A DNA stretch of 64,000 nucleotides from Streptomyces sp. ADI95-17 (GCF_003846175.1 NZ_ML123053.1:183814-247813); one strand, 5' to 3'; counted from the first letter of the stretch, positions 1 to 8,738 are shown. The notes: a model not told the origin generated them from the letters alone. Numbers and translations: made by a program.

Positions 1-1438
1 GGGCCGGCCTCGACGGCCGCGCCGCGAGCCGGGCCCCCACCACGGCGAGCGCCAACGGCAGCCCCCCGCAGTACGCGACCAGGTCGTCGGCGGAATCCGG
101 GTCGTCCCTCAGCCGCTCCGCACCGGCCGCCGCCGCCAGCACCGCCAGGGACTCGTCGTCGTCCAGCGGTGCGAGGGCCACGGTGTCCGCCCCGGTCACC
201 CGGGCCAGCCGGGCCCGGCTGGTGATCAGCACGGCCGCCTGCGGGCTCGCGGGCAGCAGCGGCGCCACCTGGAGGTCGCCGACCGCGTCGTCGAGGACGA
301 CGAGGAGCCGCTTGCCGGAGGTCCGCGCACGGTAGAGCCGGACCAGCTCGTCGCGGTCGGTGGCGCGCGGGGAGCCGCCGTCGAGACCGGGCTCGCCCAG
401 CGCCCGCAGCAACCGCACCAGCACCTCGCCGGCGTCCTTGGGCGTGCCGTCCTGATCGCACAGCTCGGCGAAGAGCTGGCCGTCGGGGAAGTGGCCGGCG
501 CTCTCCTCGGCGGCGCGCACGGCGAGCGCGGTCTTGCCCACCCCGGCCATCCCGGTCACCAGCAGCCGCCGGGGCCGGTTCGTCCCGGCCGCCAACCGTG
601 CGGTCAGCAGGGACAGTTCCGCGGACCGGCCGACGAAGCCGTCCTCCGCGGCCGGAAGCATGGTGGGTACATCGGACCGCCCCCGCGCTGCCCCTGCACC
701 TCGCAACCCCAACTCCCCGCCCAGCACGGCCTGGTACGTCGCGCCGAGCGCCTCGCCCGGGTCCACCCCCAGCTGATCGACGAGCACCTTGCGCCCCTCG
801 TAGTACGTCTGGAGGGCGTCGGCCTGCCGCCCGCACCGGTACAGCGCGGTCATCAGCTGGGCGCGCAGCCGCTCGCGTACGGGATGTTCGGCGACCAGGC
901 CCGTCAGCTCGGCCGTCACCTGCTCGTGCATGCCCAGCGCGAGATCCGCCTCTATGCGGTTCTCCAGCGCCAGCATCCGCGCCTCCTCCAGTTGCGGCAG
1001 CTCCGCCTCCAGAAGGAACTCGGTCACATTCGACAGGGCCGGACCGCGCCACCACCCGAGCGCCTCGGTCAGCAGTGCCTGCGCGTCGGCGAAACGCCGC
1101 TCCCGCAGTGCCTCACGGCCGAGCCGGTCGAGCCGCTCGAACTCGACGACGTCGATCCGGGCCCCGGGCGCCCGCAGCACGTAGCCGGGCTGCCGCCGCA
1201 CGATCTCGACCTCGTCACCGAGCAGCTTGCGCAGCCGCGACATGTACGTATAGATCTGCGCGCTCGCTGTGACCGGCGGGTCCCACCCCCACAGCAGCGC
1301 GCCGAGTCTGGAGTCCGAGACGACCCGCCCGTGTGCGAGCAGCATCGCGGCAAGGACCGTATGCACCTTGGAACCGGACAACGCGATCCAGTCCCCGTCA
1401 CGCCGGGCCTCCACCGGCCCGAGAATCCGGAAGTCCAT
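1..1438 (-). CDS. SARP/AfsR-family transcriptional regulator with NB-ARC domain (C-terminus off the window)
   Basis: Likely pathway-specific activator of the SARP/AfsR group. The visible part, about 479 residues, starts with MDFRILGPVEA, a typical SARP winged-helix opening (about 1-95). A bacterial transcriptional activation domain follows to about 245, then an NB-ARC ATPase with P-loop GMAGVGKTA near residue 295 and Walker B-like LLVVLDDA near 378. AfsR-type members continue into TPR repeats, which would lie beyond the left edge. The ATG is preceded by an AAGGGG Shine-Dalgarno about 8 bases upstream. The divergent neighbour is a secreted hydrolase, a possible target. The domain call is secure; the regulon is unknown. 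Confidence 0.9.
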   Translation of the reverse strand, partial: MDFRILGPVEARRDGDWIALSGSKVHTVLAAMLLAHGRVVSDSRLGALLWGWDPPVTASAQIYTYMSRLRKLLGDEVEIVRRQPGYVLRAPGARIDVVEFERLDRLGREALRERRFADAQALLTEALGWWRGPALSNVTEFLLEAELPQLEEARMLALENRIEADLALGMHEQVTAELTGLVAEHPVRERLRAQLMTALYRCGRQADALQTYYEGRKVLVDQLGVDPGEALGATYQAVLGGELGLRGAGAARGRSDVPTMLPAAEDGFVGRSAELSLLTARLAAGTNRPRRLLVTGMAGVGKTALAVRAAEESAGHFPDGQLFAELCDQDGTPKDAGEVLVRLLRALGEPGLDGGSPRATDRDELVRLYRARTSGKRLLVVLDDAVGDLQVAPLLPASPQAAVLITSRARLARVTGADTVALAPLDDDESLAVLAAAAGAERLRDDPDSADDLVAYCGGLPLALAVVGARLAARPSRPA

Positions 1439-1670
1439 GCGGCAAACCCCTTTCAGGTCTGAGCCTCCTGCATGAACTCCGAAGTTAGGCGGCGCCCTTA
1501 TCCATGGGTTATCGCCGACGGCCGGACGCCGATACCGCCCGCGATACGGCCCGCCGGAGCCGGGTTTCATCGCGATGTCATCGACCGCTGCCACTGTCTT
1601 CGATGACCCGGGCCGACCGCGTACCGCACCGGAACGCGGCCGCGCCGGCCAACCACATGGGGAGGACGGA

Positions 1671-2324
1671 ATGCGAACAAGAAGTATCGCGGCCGCGGCA
1701 GCCGGTCTGCTGCTGACCGCCGGGATTTCGGTGGCACAGGGGACCGCGGCACAGGCGGCGGCACCGTGCGAGGGCACCTACACGATCGTCGTCGGGGGCA
1801 CGGGCAGCTCCTGGAACAACGACGGTTTCTACGGCAACATCCAGCAGCACGTCGGGTACCCCACCCAGATCCCCAACGGCGCGAGCGCCCGGGCGGGCGT
1901 CAACGAGCTGAACCGGCTGGTCCGCGACCAGCGGGCGGCCTGCCCCGGCCAGCACGTCAAGATGGCCGGATACTCCCTGGGCGCCGCGGTGGTGCACATC
2001 TGGGTCACCGAGAACTGGCAGACCTTCGGCAACGTCAACGCCATCCTCATCGCGGACCCCAAGCGCCAGGGCAACCCCGGCGCCAACGGCGGATCCGTGC
2101 CGTTCGGCGGGATCGTCGGAGCACCGCTCGCCGGTGCCGACAAGTTCTTCGGCAATGTGCCGGTCAAGACCATCTGCCACTGGGACTACGTCTGCGACGA
2201 GTCCGCCGGCATCTGGACGTACCCGGCCAACCACGTCAACAACTACCCCGAAGACTTCAACATGGACCACCACAACGACGGCGCCAACGAGCAGTGGTAC
2301 AACGGCGCCTGGTACCCCGCGTAA
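1671..2324 (+). CDS. Secreted alpha/beta hydrolase (cutinase/PE-PPE-like)
   Basis: A 217-residue exported protein. The N-terminus has MRTRS, a hydrophobic Ala/Leu core and an AQAAA cleavage region near residue 31, so it is probably Sec-secreted. The mature part carries the nucleophile elbow GYSLG with Ser near residue 102. A Cys-containing loop (CHWDYVCDES) and a late His-rich segment resemble the acid/His part of cutinase-fold serine esterases such as the PE-PPE domain. The start is chosen at the ATG behind GGGGAGGACGGA; the frame is open upstream but lacks a signal peptide there. Substrate cannot be told from sequence. A strong hairpin follows the stop. Confidence 0.8.
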   Translation: MRTRSIAAAAAGLLLTAGISVAQGTAAQAAAPCEGTYTIVVGGTGSSWNNDGFYGNIQQHVGYPTQIPNGASARAGVNELNRLVRDQRAACPGQHVKMAGYSLGAAVVHIWVTENWQTFGNVNAILIADPKRQGNPGANGGSVPFGGIVGAPLAGADKFFGNVPVKTICHWDYVCDESAGIWTYPANHVNNYPEDFNMDHHNDGANEQWYNGAWYPA

Positions 2325-2340
2325 CCACGGACGCCCCGAT

Positions 2341-2384
2341 CACCACCTGCCGACGGCCGGTCGGCCGGCCACCGGCAGGTGGTG
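2341..2384. terminator. Bidirectional hairpin terminator
   Basis: CACCACCTGCCG at 2341-2352 pairs perfectly with CGGCAGGTGGTG at 2373-2384 (12 bp), and the loop is itself GC-rich and partly self-complementary. It lies between the convergent secreted hydrolase (stop 2324) and the regulator ending at 2410, so it can serve both. There is no U-tract, as is usual in streptomycetes. Confidence 0.7.
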
Positions 2385-2409
2385 CTCACCCACCGGCGTC
2401 CCGGACCGG

Positions 2410-3480
2410 TCACGGCGCGAGACCGCCGAGGCCGGCTCCGGGGACCAGCCCGGCCTCGTCCCCGCGCAGAATCATCTGGCACGTCCGCCGCAGCATCCGG
2501 CCGGGACGAACCCCCAGGTCGTCGGCCAGCCGGCGGCGGGCACGATCGAACACGGACAACGCGTCGGCCTGCCGGCCACCGCGGTAGAGCGCACGCATCA
2601 GCATCGCCGCCACCGACTCGTTCAAGGGATGCGCCGCGGAGAATGCGGACAGCTCGGCGATCGCTTCGCAGTGCCGGCCCAGTCGCAACTGCCACTCCGA
2701 CTTCCGCTGCACGACGGCGATCCTGCGCTCGGTGAGCCGCAGCCGTTCCAGCTCGGCGAACGGACCGGGCAGACCGGCCAGCAGCTCCCCGCGGAACAGC
2801 CCCAACGCCCGGGAGCACAGTCGGACCGCCTCCGCCGTCTCGCCCGCCCGATCGGCCGCCGAGGCATCGGTGACCAGCGCCTCCATGCGCGCCACGTCCA
2901 CCTCGACCCCGCCGGCGGAGAGCCGGTAGCCGCACCGGTCGTGCTCGATCACCGACTCCGGGCCGCCCCCGGGGCGCAGCGTCTTGCGCAACCGGTAGAT
3001 GTACACCGGCACCACATTCGTGACCGGCGGCTCCATCCCCCACACCCCGTCGAGCAGCTCCTGCTGACTGACCGTCCGTCCCGTACACAGCGCCAGTGCC
3101 GCCAGCACGGCCTGCTGGCGCAGATGCCCCGGATCCAGGGCCCGTCCGCCCAGCCGCACCTCCAGCGGCCCGAGCACGGAGATCTCCACCCTCGGCCCGC
3201 CCGCCGACCGCACCACCGGGCCCGCCGCCTGCGGACGGGGACCGCAACCGGGCACGACCAGGCCGCAGTCGAAGGCATGGACGACGGCGGCGGCCCGGTC
3301 GCGCAGCCCGAGCTTCACGAGGATCCGCGCCAGGTGCCCGGCCACGACGTCCTCGGAGACGGCGAGGTCGGCAGCGATCTCGTCGTCCCGCAGACCGCAG
3401 CCGACCGCGTGGAGCACCTTGCGCTCCTGTCGTCCCAGGGCTGCGGCGGTCGGCCGGCGGGTCGTGACGGTCGTCGGCAT
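2410..3480 (-). CDS. Regulator with LuxR-type HTH fused ahead of a SARP (winged helix + BTAD) module
   Basis: A 356-residue regulator. Residues about 14-70 read as a LuxR/GerE-like helix-turn-helix (GRQERKVLHAVGCGLRDDEI, then AVSEDVVAGHLARILVKLGL). A linker leads to a second DNA-binding unit from about residue 97 (VEISVLGPLEVRLGG), a classic SARP winged helix, followed by the BTAD helical domain to about 345 (RALYRGGRQADALSVFDRAR). Two DNA-binding folds in one chain is unusual for SARPs, which normally begin with the winged helix. The ATG at 3480 has a GGGGAG Shine-Dalgarno. Target genes are unknown; the secreted hydrolase and the upstream VOC gene are the nearest candidates. Confidence 0.85.
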   Translation of the reverse strand: MPTTVTTRRPTAAALGRQERKVLHAVGCGLRDDEIAADLAVSEDVVAGHLARILVKLGLRDRAAAVVHAFDCGLVVPGCGPRPQAAGPVVRSAGGPRVEISVLGPLEVRLGGRALDPGHLRQQAVLAALALCTGRTVSQQELLDGVWGMEPPVTNVVPVYIYRLRKTLRPGGGPESVIEHDRCGYRLSAGGVEVDVARMEALVTDASAADRAGETAEAVRLCSRALGLFRGELLAGLPGPFAELERLRLTERRIAVVQRKSEWQLRLGRHCEAIAELSAFSAAHPLNESVAAMLMRALYRGGRQADALSVFDRARRRLADDLGVRPGRMLRRTCQMILRGDEAGLVPGAGLGGLAP

Positions 3481-3593
3481 CGCTGCTCCCCGAGCTCCGG
3501 GCCGGTCGTTCTGGCGGGCGCCGTCGAAAAGGTAAGGGCGGGAGCGCCGGACGAGGCATCCGGAACGATCCGGAGTGACATGTGCCGACGCGC

Positions 3594-3953
3594 CTACGGC
3601 CCCTCGATGCCGACGACGGTCCCGAACGGATCACGCAACTGGGCGATCCGCCGCCCCGGCCCGATCACCAGCGGACCCCGGTGGTGCTCACACCCGGCCG
3701 CCAGCAGACGCTCGCGCACCCGGTCGACATCCGCCACTCCCCAGTACACGACCGGGCTGCCGCCACGCGGATTGCGCTCGTCGTCGGCGGGGTGGAACCC
3801 GATCTCGACCCCGCCGGCCTCCACCCAGGCGTAGACGTCTCCGGCATCGCTGACGTCCACCTGCACGGGGACACCCAACAGCTCTCCCCACCAGCGGGCC
3901 GAGGCCTCGGGATCCAGGGCGAACGTCATCACGGTACGAACCCTGTCGAACAC
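3594..3953 (-). CDS. VOC-family (glyoxalase/bleomycin resistance-like) protein
   Basis: A 119-residue single VOC domain with the usual opening (RVRTVMTFALDPEASARWW), a central DVYAWVEAGGVEIGFHPADD strand region and the closing IAQLRDPFGTVVGIEGP. Such proteins form beta-alpha-beta-beta-beta metal-binding or ligand-sequestering folds. His, Glu and Asp residues that could bind metal are present, but the reaction cannot be named. The start is a GTG preceded by GGAGGTGGG, which fixes it. It is transcribed like the LuxR-SARP gene, about 110 bp upstream of it. Confidence 0.8.
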   Translation of the reverse strand: MFDRVRTVMTFALDPEASARWWGELLGVPVQVDVSDAGDVYAWVEAGGVEIGFHPADDERNPRGGSPVVYWGVADVDRVRERLLAAGCEHHRGPLVIGPGRRIAQLRDPFGTVVGIEGP

Positions 3954-4134
3954 GACCCACCTCCAAGGTGAGCCATCCTACGAGTCCCGGGGCACCGGGA
4001 GCGCCTGTCCGAAGTGCGGCCTCCCCGCTCCCGCACCCCATCCCACCAGCGGCTATCGGCTCAGCCGCTTGAACCGCCGTACTGCCGGGGGCAGGAAGAC
4101 CGCCGTCAGCAGCACCGGCGGGCGTAGTCCGCGC

Positions 4135-4614
4135 CTATCGGCCCGGCGGGCGGTGGGGTGTCGTGGTGCCGTCGAGTTTGGTGACGACCGTCTCGTCCGG
4201 CGTGAGGGGCCGGCCGTCGTGCGCCCGGACCTCCAGCGGGAGCAGGGGGAGGCCCTGGCGGCGATCGGTCAGTTCCGAATGGGGTTCGCCGGGTTCGAAG
4301 AACCGCGCCTCGCCCCACTGACGCAGCGCGACGATGACGGGGAAGAGCTCCCGGCCCTTCTCCGTCAGCTCGTACTCGTTGTGCGCGCCGCCGTCCGGCG
4401 CCGGTACCGACTCCAGGATCCCGCCCGCGACCAGGGTGCGCAGCCGGGCGCTCAGGATGTTCTTGGCCACCCCGAGGCTGCGCTGGAACTCGCCGAAACG
4501 CCGGCTCCCGTCGAAGGCGTCGCGCACGATCAGCAGCGACCACCAGTCGCCGATCGCGTCGACCGATCGCGCGACCGGGCAGTCGCTGTCGTCGAACCTG
4601 GTCCGTTTCACCAC
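4135..4614 (-). CDS. HxlR-family winged-helix transcriptional regulator
   Basis: About 159 residues. The core CPVARSVDAIGDWWSLLIVRD and the RRFGEFQRSLGVAKNILSARL recognition region followed by YELTEKGRELFPVIVALRQW are diagnostic of HxlR/MarR-like repressors, which begin with a conserved sensing cysteine. The frame is open to an ATG at 4653, but a GGAGAG Shine-Dalgarno sits just before the tandem GTG GTG at 4614, so that start is preferred. Two related 17-bp near-palindromes lie in the short space to the divergent MFS gene, suggesting it represses both itself and the pump operon. The inducer is unknown. Confidence 0.85.
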   Translation of the reverse strand: MVKRTRFDDSDCPVARSVDAIGDWWSLLIVRDAFDGSRRFGEFQRSLGVAKNILSARLRTLVAGGILESVPAPDGGAHNEYELTEKGRELFPVIVALRQWGEARFFEPGEPHSELTDRRQGLPLLPLEVRAHDGRPLTPDETVVTKLDGTTTPHRPPGR

Positions 4615-4656
4615 GACGCTCTCCTCTGCTCTGCGGTCAACCGCCCATCCCATGTC

Positions 4657-4709
4657 GGTTGCAACATGCTACCAGCTACCTCTACGGTCACTGGTGGCAA
4701 CATGCAACC
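4657..4709. promoter_or_regulatory. Pair of 17-bp near-palindromic operators
   Basis: GGTTGCAACATGCTACC (4657-4673) and GGTGGCAACATGCAACC (4693-4709) share 15 of 17 bases and each is an imperfect palindrome around a central C. Their centres are 36 bp apart. They occupy the divergent promoter between the HxlR regulator and the MFS gene, and the second ends about 20 bases before the MFS start. Likely HxlR dimer sites; binding is inferred. Confidence 0.6.
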
Positions 4710-4729
4710 GAACTGCTGGAGGGTCCACC

Positions 4730-5974
4730 ATGCACCAGGCGACACCCGCCGCCGCACTGCCCCGCGGCGCCACCGCACTGTTCGCGGTCGCCTGCGGAAC
4801 CGCGGTCGCCAACGTCTACTTCGCCCAGCCGCTTCTGGTGGCCCTCGGCAACGAGTTCGCGATCGCCCCGGCGGCGCTCGGCGCCGTCGTCACCCTCACG
4901 CAGATCGGGTACGGCCTCGGCCTCTTCCTCATCGTTCCGCTCGGCGACCGGCTCGACCCCCGTCGCCTGATCACGGTGCAACTGCTTCTGCTGGCCGCCG
5001 CGCTCCTCTTCGTCGCGACCGCGACCAGCAGCGCGGCACTCCTCGCCGGAATGGCCTCCGTGGGGCTGCTCGCGGTCGTGACACAGTCCCTCGTCGCCTG
5101 CGCCGCCTCCTTCACCGAGCCCGCCCGGCGCGGCCGCGTCGTCGGCACTGTCACCAGCGGCGTCGTCACCGGCATCCTGCTCGCCCGTACCGTCTCCGGA
5201 CTGCTCGGCGACCTCGCGGGCTGGCGCTCGGTCTACCTCACCTCGGCGGTACTGACCTGTGCGGCGGCCCTCGCCCTGCACCGCGTCATACCCCGGCGCG
5301 ACACACCGGCACCCACACTGGGATACGGGCGCCTGCTCACCTCCACCGTCCGCCTGTTCACGCGCGAACGCCTGCCACGGCTGCGCGCGCTGTTCGCGCT
5401 CCTCGTCTTCGCCGCGTTCAGCACCCTGTGGAGCAGCGTCACCCTGGTCCTCAGCGATCCCCCGATGTCCCTGTCGTCCACCGCGATCGGCGCGTTCGGA
5501 CTGCTCGGCGCCGCCGGAGCACTCGCCGCGAACGTCGCGGGCCGGCTCAACGACCGCGGCCTCGCGAACCGGACCACCGGCTTCGGCCTGGCCCTGCTGA
5601 CCCTCTCGTGGCTGCCCCTCGCCCTCACCCGGCACTCGCTGTGGGCCCTCGCGGCCGGAGTGGTCCTCCTCGACCTCGCCGTACAGGCCGTGCACGTCAC
5701 CAACCAGAGCCTGATCCACGCGCTGCACCCCGAGGCGGGCAGCCGGCTCATCGGCGGCTACATGGTTTTCTACTCGATCGGAAGCGCAGTCGGGGCCCTT
5801 GCCGCGACAACCCTGTACGCCGCGGCGGGCTGGAGCGCGGTGTGCGTGCTGGGCGCCGGATTCAGCGGCCTCGCACTCGTCGTCTGGGCACTCACCGAGA
5901 GCGGCGCCACCCGGCCTGCCGGGAAGATGAGTACGACGACTCACGCTCCGGCCGGCGCCCGCCCCCGACGATGA
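4730..5974 (+). CDS. MFS transporter (12-TM drug/sugar exporter type)
   Basis: A 414-residue integral membrane protein with alternating hydrophobic helices throughout. The start is ATG 4730 behind GGAGGGTCC (MHQATPAAALPRG); longer upstream frames run through the operator region and are not credible. Motif-A-like loop PLGDRLDPRRL follows TM2, and the MFS half-repeat structure is visible around the central Arg-rich loop (LHRVIPRRDTPAPT). Family members export drugs or small metabolites by proton antiport. It is translationally coupled by an ATGA overlap to the acyltransferase gene and is probably controlled by the divergent HxlR repressor. Confidence 0.85.
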   Translation: MHQATPAAALPRGATALFAVACGTAVANVYFAQPLLVALGNEFAIAPAALGAVVTLTQIGYGLGLFLIVPLGDRLDPRRLITVQLLLLAAALLFVATATSSAALLAGMASVGLLAVVTQSLVACAASFTEPARRGRVVGTVTSGVVTGILLARTVSGLLGDLAGWRSVYLTSAVLTCAAALALHRVIPRRDTPAPTLGYGRLLTSTVRLFTRERLPRLRALFALLVFAAFSTLWSSVTLVLSDPPMSLSSTAIGAFGLLGAAGALAANVAGRLNDRGLANRTTGFGLALLTLSWLPLALTRHSLWALAAGVVLLDLAVQAVHVTNQSLIHALHPEAGSRLIGGYMVFYSIGSAVGALAATTLYAAAGWSAVCVLGAGFSGLALVVWALTESGATRPAGKMSTTTHAPAGARPRR

Positions 5975-7047
5975 GGACCAACATCGTCCAGACCGGGAGA
6001 CCGTTCATGCTCAGCCGCATCGCCGACGTCCTGGTGCCCGCTGTCGGCCGCCTGACGGTGACCGCCGACCCCGGCACCGAACTCGCGCCCGGCAGCATCG
6101 TCGCCGCGAACCACACGTCCTTGGCCGATCCCGCGATCGTGACCGCCGCCCTGCACCGCCTCGGCGCCGAGCCGGTCATCATGGCGGCCGCGGGGCTGTG
6201 GCGCGTCCCGGTGCTCGGCCGTGCGCTCGCCCGCGAAGGGCACATACCCGTCATCCGCGGTGACCGGCGCGCCGCGGCCGCGCTGGACGCCGCGGCGGAA
6301 GCCCTGGAGCAGGGACGGCTGGTCCTGATCTACGCCGAAGGGGGCCTGCCCCGCCGCAGGGATGCCGCGGAAGCGGCACCCGGCACCTTCCGCAGCGGCC
6401 TGGCCCGGCTCGTCGAACGCACCGGCGCCCCCGTCGTACCCGTGGGCCAGGCCGGAGCCCGCCGGATCACCTCGGGCGGCGCCGCCAAGCAACTCGCCGG
6501 CCTGCTCACGGCCCCACTGCGCCGGCCGGACCTTCACGTACACGTGGGCGCGCCACTGGAGTTGACCGGCGACCGCGCCATCCGGACGGCACTGGCCCGG
6601 ACCGCGGTGACCACCGCGTGGCGTACGGCCGCCGCCCATCTGCGAGAGCCCGCCGCACTCGCCGCGTAGCCCCCGGGAGCGGCGGCCCGCCCGGCCCTCC
6701 CGTTCCCGCGCCGGTGCGGACAGCGGAGGGCAGCGGTCCGGGACGCTGCCGGGCCGCTGCCTCATGGATCGTTCCGTGTTGTCGGCCGACGCCGACCGGT
6801 TCCGGTCGCGCCCGGCCTGTCCGGCCTGTCCGGTCTGCTCGGCGACGTAGGTGCAGCCGCTCCAGGCGAACACCTGGAGCTCTCGGTTGCCTTCGACGAC
6901 GGTCTCGTCGGTCGGCTCGAAGTGCTCGTACCGGTTGCCCGAAAGTACCTTCACCTTGGAGTTCGTGTTCGCGATGTAGCGCACGCGGTCCTCCTCGTGG
7001 ATGAGGAACGTAGGACCACCAGTGAGAATGACGTTGGGATTCTCCAT
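5941..7047 (-). CDS. DUF5988-like small protein; frame stays open far past the usual end
   Basis: The first 70 codons (6838-7047, from MENPNVILTG to TYVAE) look like a complete DUF5988 protein, a small family that I recall near streptomycete antibiotic clusters. The start has a strong AAGGAGAC Shine-Dalgarno. Relatives as I recall them end about at TYVAE. Here the frame continues without a stop for about 300 more codons, antisense through the whole acyltransferase gene to 5941. That tail is Gly/Arg-rich and looks like antisense translation, so the real stop was probably lost or a base is wrong near 6836. Only the 70-residue head should be trusted. Confidence 0.5.
   Translation of the reverse strand: MENPNVILTGGPTFLIHEEDRVRYIANTNSKVKVLSGNRYEHFEPTDETVVEGNRELQVFAWSGCTYVAEQTGQAGQAGRDRNRSASADNTERSMRQRPGSVPDRCPPLSAPAREREGRAGRRSRGLRGECGGLSQMGGGRTPRGGHRGPGQCRPDGAVAGQLQWRAHVYVKVRPAQWGREQAGELLGGAARGDPAGSGLAHGYDGGAGAFDEPGQAAAEGAGCRFRGIPAAGQAPFGVDQDQPSLLQGFRRGVQRGRGAPVTADDGYVPFAGERTAEHRDAPQPRGRHDDRLGAEAVQGGGHDRGIGQGRVVRGDDAAGREFGAGVGGHRQAADSGHQDVGDAAEHERSPGLDDVGPHRRGRAPAGA
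5971..6669 (+). CDS. PlsC-type lysophospholipid acyltransferase family protein
   Basis: A 232-residue acyltransferase of the 1-acylglycerol-3-phosphate acyltransferase fold. Motif I is NHTSLAD (H-x4-D, His near residue 48), the catalytic His/Asp pair. Motif II-like GHIPVIRGDRRAAAAL and motif III YAEGG follow, and APVVPVGQAG matches the last block. It probably transfers an acyl chain to a lysophospholipid or other hydroxyl at the membrane. The first ATG overlaps the MFS stop as ATGA; a second ATG at 6007 with GGGAG ahead is an alternative. Cotranscription with the transporter is likely. Confidence 0.85.
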   Translation: MRTNIVQTGRPFMLSRIADVLVPAVGRLTVTADPGTELAPGSIVAANHTSLADPAIVTAALHRLGAEPVIMAAAGLWRVPVLGRALAREGHIPVIRGDRRAAAALDAAAEALEQGRLVLIYAEGGLPRRRDAAEAAPGTFRSGLARLVERTGAPVVPVGQAGARRITSGGAAKQLAGLLTAPLRRPDLHVHVGAPLELTGDRAIRTALARTAVTTAWRTAAAHLREPAALAA

Positions 7048-7159
7048 GACTGCCGTCTCCTTCGGCGCAGGTGCGGATTGTTCGGAAGTCCTCATTGCTT
7101 CGGCTTGGCAGTAGGGGTGCTTCGCTGCGCGCAGGATCGGCGGTTGCTCTAAAGCTCGT

Positions 7160-8671
7160 CTAAAGCGTTTTCCCGTCCGCCGGCCCCGTCGTGGCGCCGA
7201 CGGCCCGGCCGGTCCGGGGGCCGGCCCCGGCCGGAGGAACGACAGGGGCTGTGGCCGGGTCGGTGCCCGGTGTGCGGGACTTGGTGTGGTTGCGGATCAG
7301 GAGGCAGGCGAGCAGGCCGACCATCAGGACCGAGATGGGCAGGGCCACGGTGCTGTGCAGAGTGGAGAGGAAAGCGGCCGAGTAGGTCTGGCCGGCCGAG
7401 ATCCCGGCGGAGAGCTGTCCCTGCACCAGGGCGCCGACAGCGGCTGCGCCGATGACCGAACCGATCTGGCGGACGGTGTTGTTGACACCCGAGGCGGCTC
7501 CGGCGAGCTGGGGCGGGATATTGCGCATGGCCTCGGTGGACATCGGGGCGACGATGCATCCGACGCCGAGCCCGGTGAGCAGGGTGGCGGGGACGAAGGC
7601 GTACCAGGAGGTCGCGGGGCCCGCGATCAGGGCGATGGCGAGGACGCCGGACGCGTACAGGGCCAGTCCGGTGATCATCAGGTACTTGCCGCCGATCCGG
7701 TCGGACATGCGCCCGGCGAACGGGCCGAGTGCCATCGACACCAGGGAGGACGGGGCCAGCACCAGACCCGCCTTCATCGCGCTCATGTGCAGGACGGACT
7801 GGAGGTAGAGGTTGAAGGGCAGCACCAGCCCCAGCATGGCGATCGAGACGAGTCCGACCAGCACGGTCATCACGGTGAAGTTGCGGTCCTTGAAGAGCGC
7901 GAAGGGGACGAGCGGCTCACGGTCCTGCCGGCCGCGCTGGTGCAGCAGGAACCCGACGGCCAGGGCCGCGCCCGCGGCGAGCAGCGTCCAGATGCCCGGA
8001 CCCCACTGGTAGCGCTCGCCCTCCTGGAGACCGAACGCCAGGCAGAACAGGGTGGCGGTGGCGAGAAGAACGCCCGTCAGGTCGAAGCGGTGGGCGCGGG
8101 CGGGGCGGATGTCGGGGACGAGCAGGAACGTGAGGACGAGCGCGGCGATCCCGATCGGTACGTTTACCAGGAAGATCCAGCGCCAGCCCACGGCCGAGAC
8201 CAGGACGCCTCCGAGGGTCGGCCCGGACAGGGTGGCCAGGCCCGCGACCGTGCCCCAGATGCCCAGCGCGGAGCCGCGCCGGGAAGCCGGGAAGACGGAC
8301 ACGATCAGGGTCATCGTCTGCGGTACGAGGAGTGCGGCGCCCAGCCCCTGTACTCCGCGGGCGGCGATCAGGGCCGCTGCGTTCGGGGCGAATCCGCAGG
8401 CGATGCTTGCCAGGGTGAAGACGACCAGGCCCGCGGCGAACAGGTTGCGCGGGCCGCGCATGTCGCCGAGCCGGCTCGCGGTGATCAGCAGCACGGAGAG
8501 CGTCAGCGCGTAGGCACTGACCACCCACAGGGTCTGGTCGAGCGAGGCTCCCAGGCCGTTGATCATGTCGGGGATCGCGATGTTCACGATCGTCAGGTCC
8601 AGCAGGGTCATGAAGAACCCGAGCGAGAGCGTCACCAGGACAGCCCAGGGGTTCCCGCGCCACTTGAGCAC
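7160..8671 (-). CDS. DHA2-family MFS multidrug transporter (EmrB/QacA type, 14 TM)
   Basis: A 503-residue transporter with the DHA2 signature: TM1 motif LDLTIVNIAIPDM, motif A as ASRLGDMRGPRNL, and motif C in the TM5 region (LGIWGTVAGLATLSGPTLGG). The length fits 14 helices. It would export hydrophobic drugs or secondary metabolites by proton antiport. The ATG at 8671 faces the MarR gene across a 170-bp gap filled with seven phased octamers, so MarR control is likely. The C-terminal tail is Pro/Ala/Thr-rich and cytoplasmic. Confidence 0.9.
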   Translation of the reverse strand: MLKWRGNPWAVLVTLSLGFFMTLLDLTIVNIAIPDMINGLGASLDQTLWVVSAYALTLSVLLITASRLGDMRGPRNLFAAGLVVFTLASIACGFAPNAAALIAARGVQGLGAALLVPQTMTLIVSVFPASRRGSALGIWGTVAGLATLSGPTLGGVLVSAVGWRWIFLVNVPIGIAALVLTFLLVPDIRPARAHRFDLTGVLLATATLFCLAFGLQEGERYQWGPGIWTLLAAGAALAVGFLLHQRGRQDREPLVPFALFKDRNFTVMTVLVGLVSIAMLGLVLPFNLYLQSVLHMSAMKAGLVLAPSSLVSMALGPFAGRMSDRIGGKYLMITGLALYASGVLAIALIAGPATSWYAFVPATLLTGLGVGCIVAPMSTEAMRNIPPQLAGAASGVNNTVRQIGSVIGAAAVGALVQGQLSAGISAGQTYSAAFLSTLHSTVALPISVLMVGLLACLLIRNHTKSRTPGTDPATAPVVPPAGAGPRTGRAVGATTGPADGKTL

Positions 8672-8738
8672 GACCGTCTCCTTCGTCCGTCGATGGCCGG
8701 TGTCCCGGCGTCTGCTTCGAAGCTAACCCATCTTCTTA

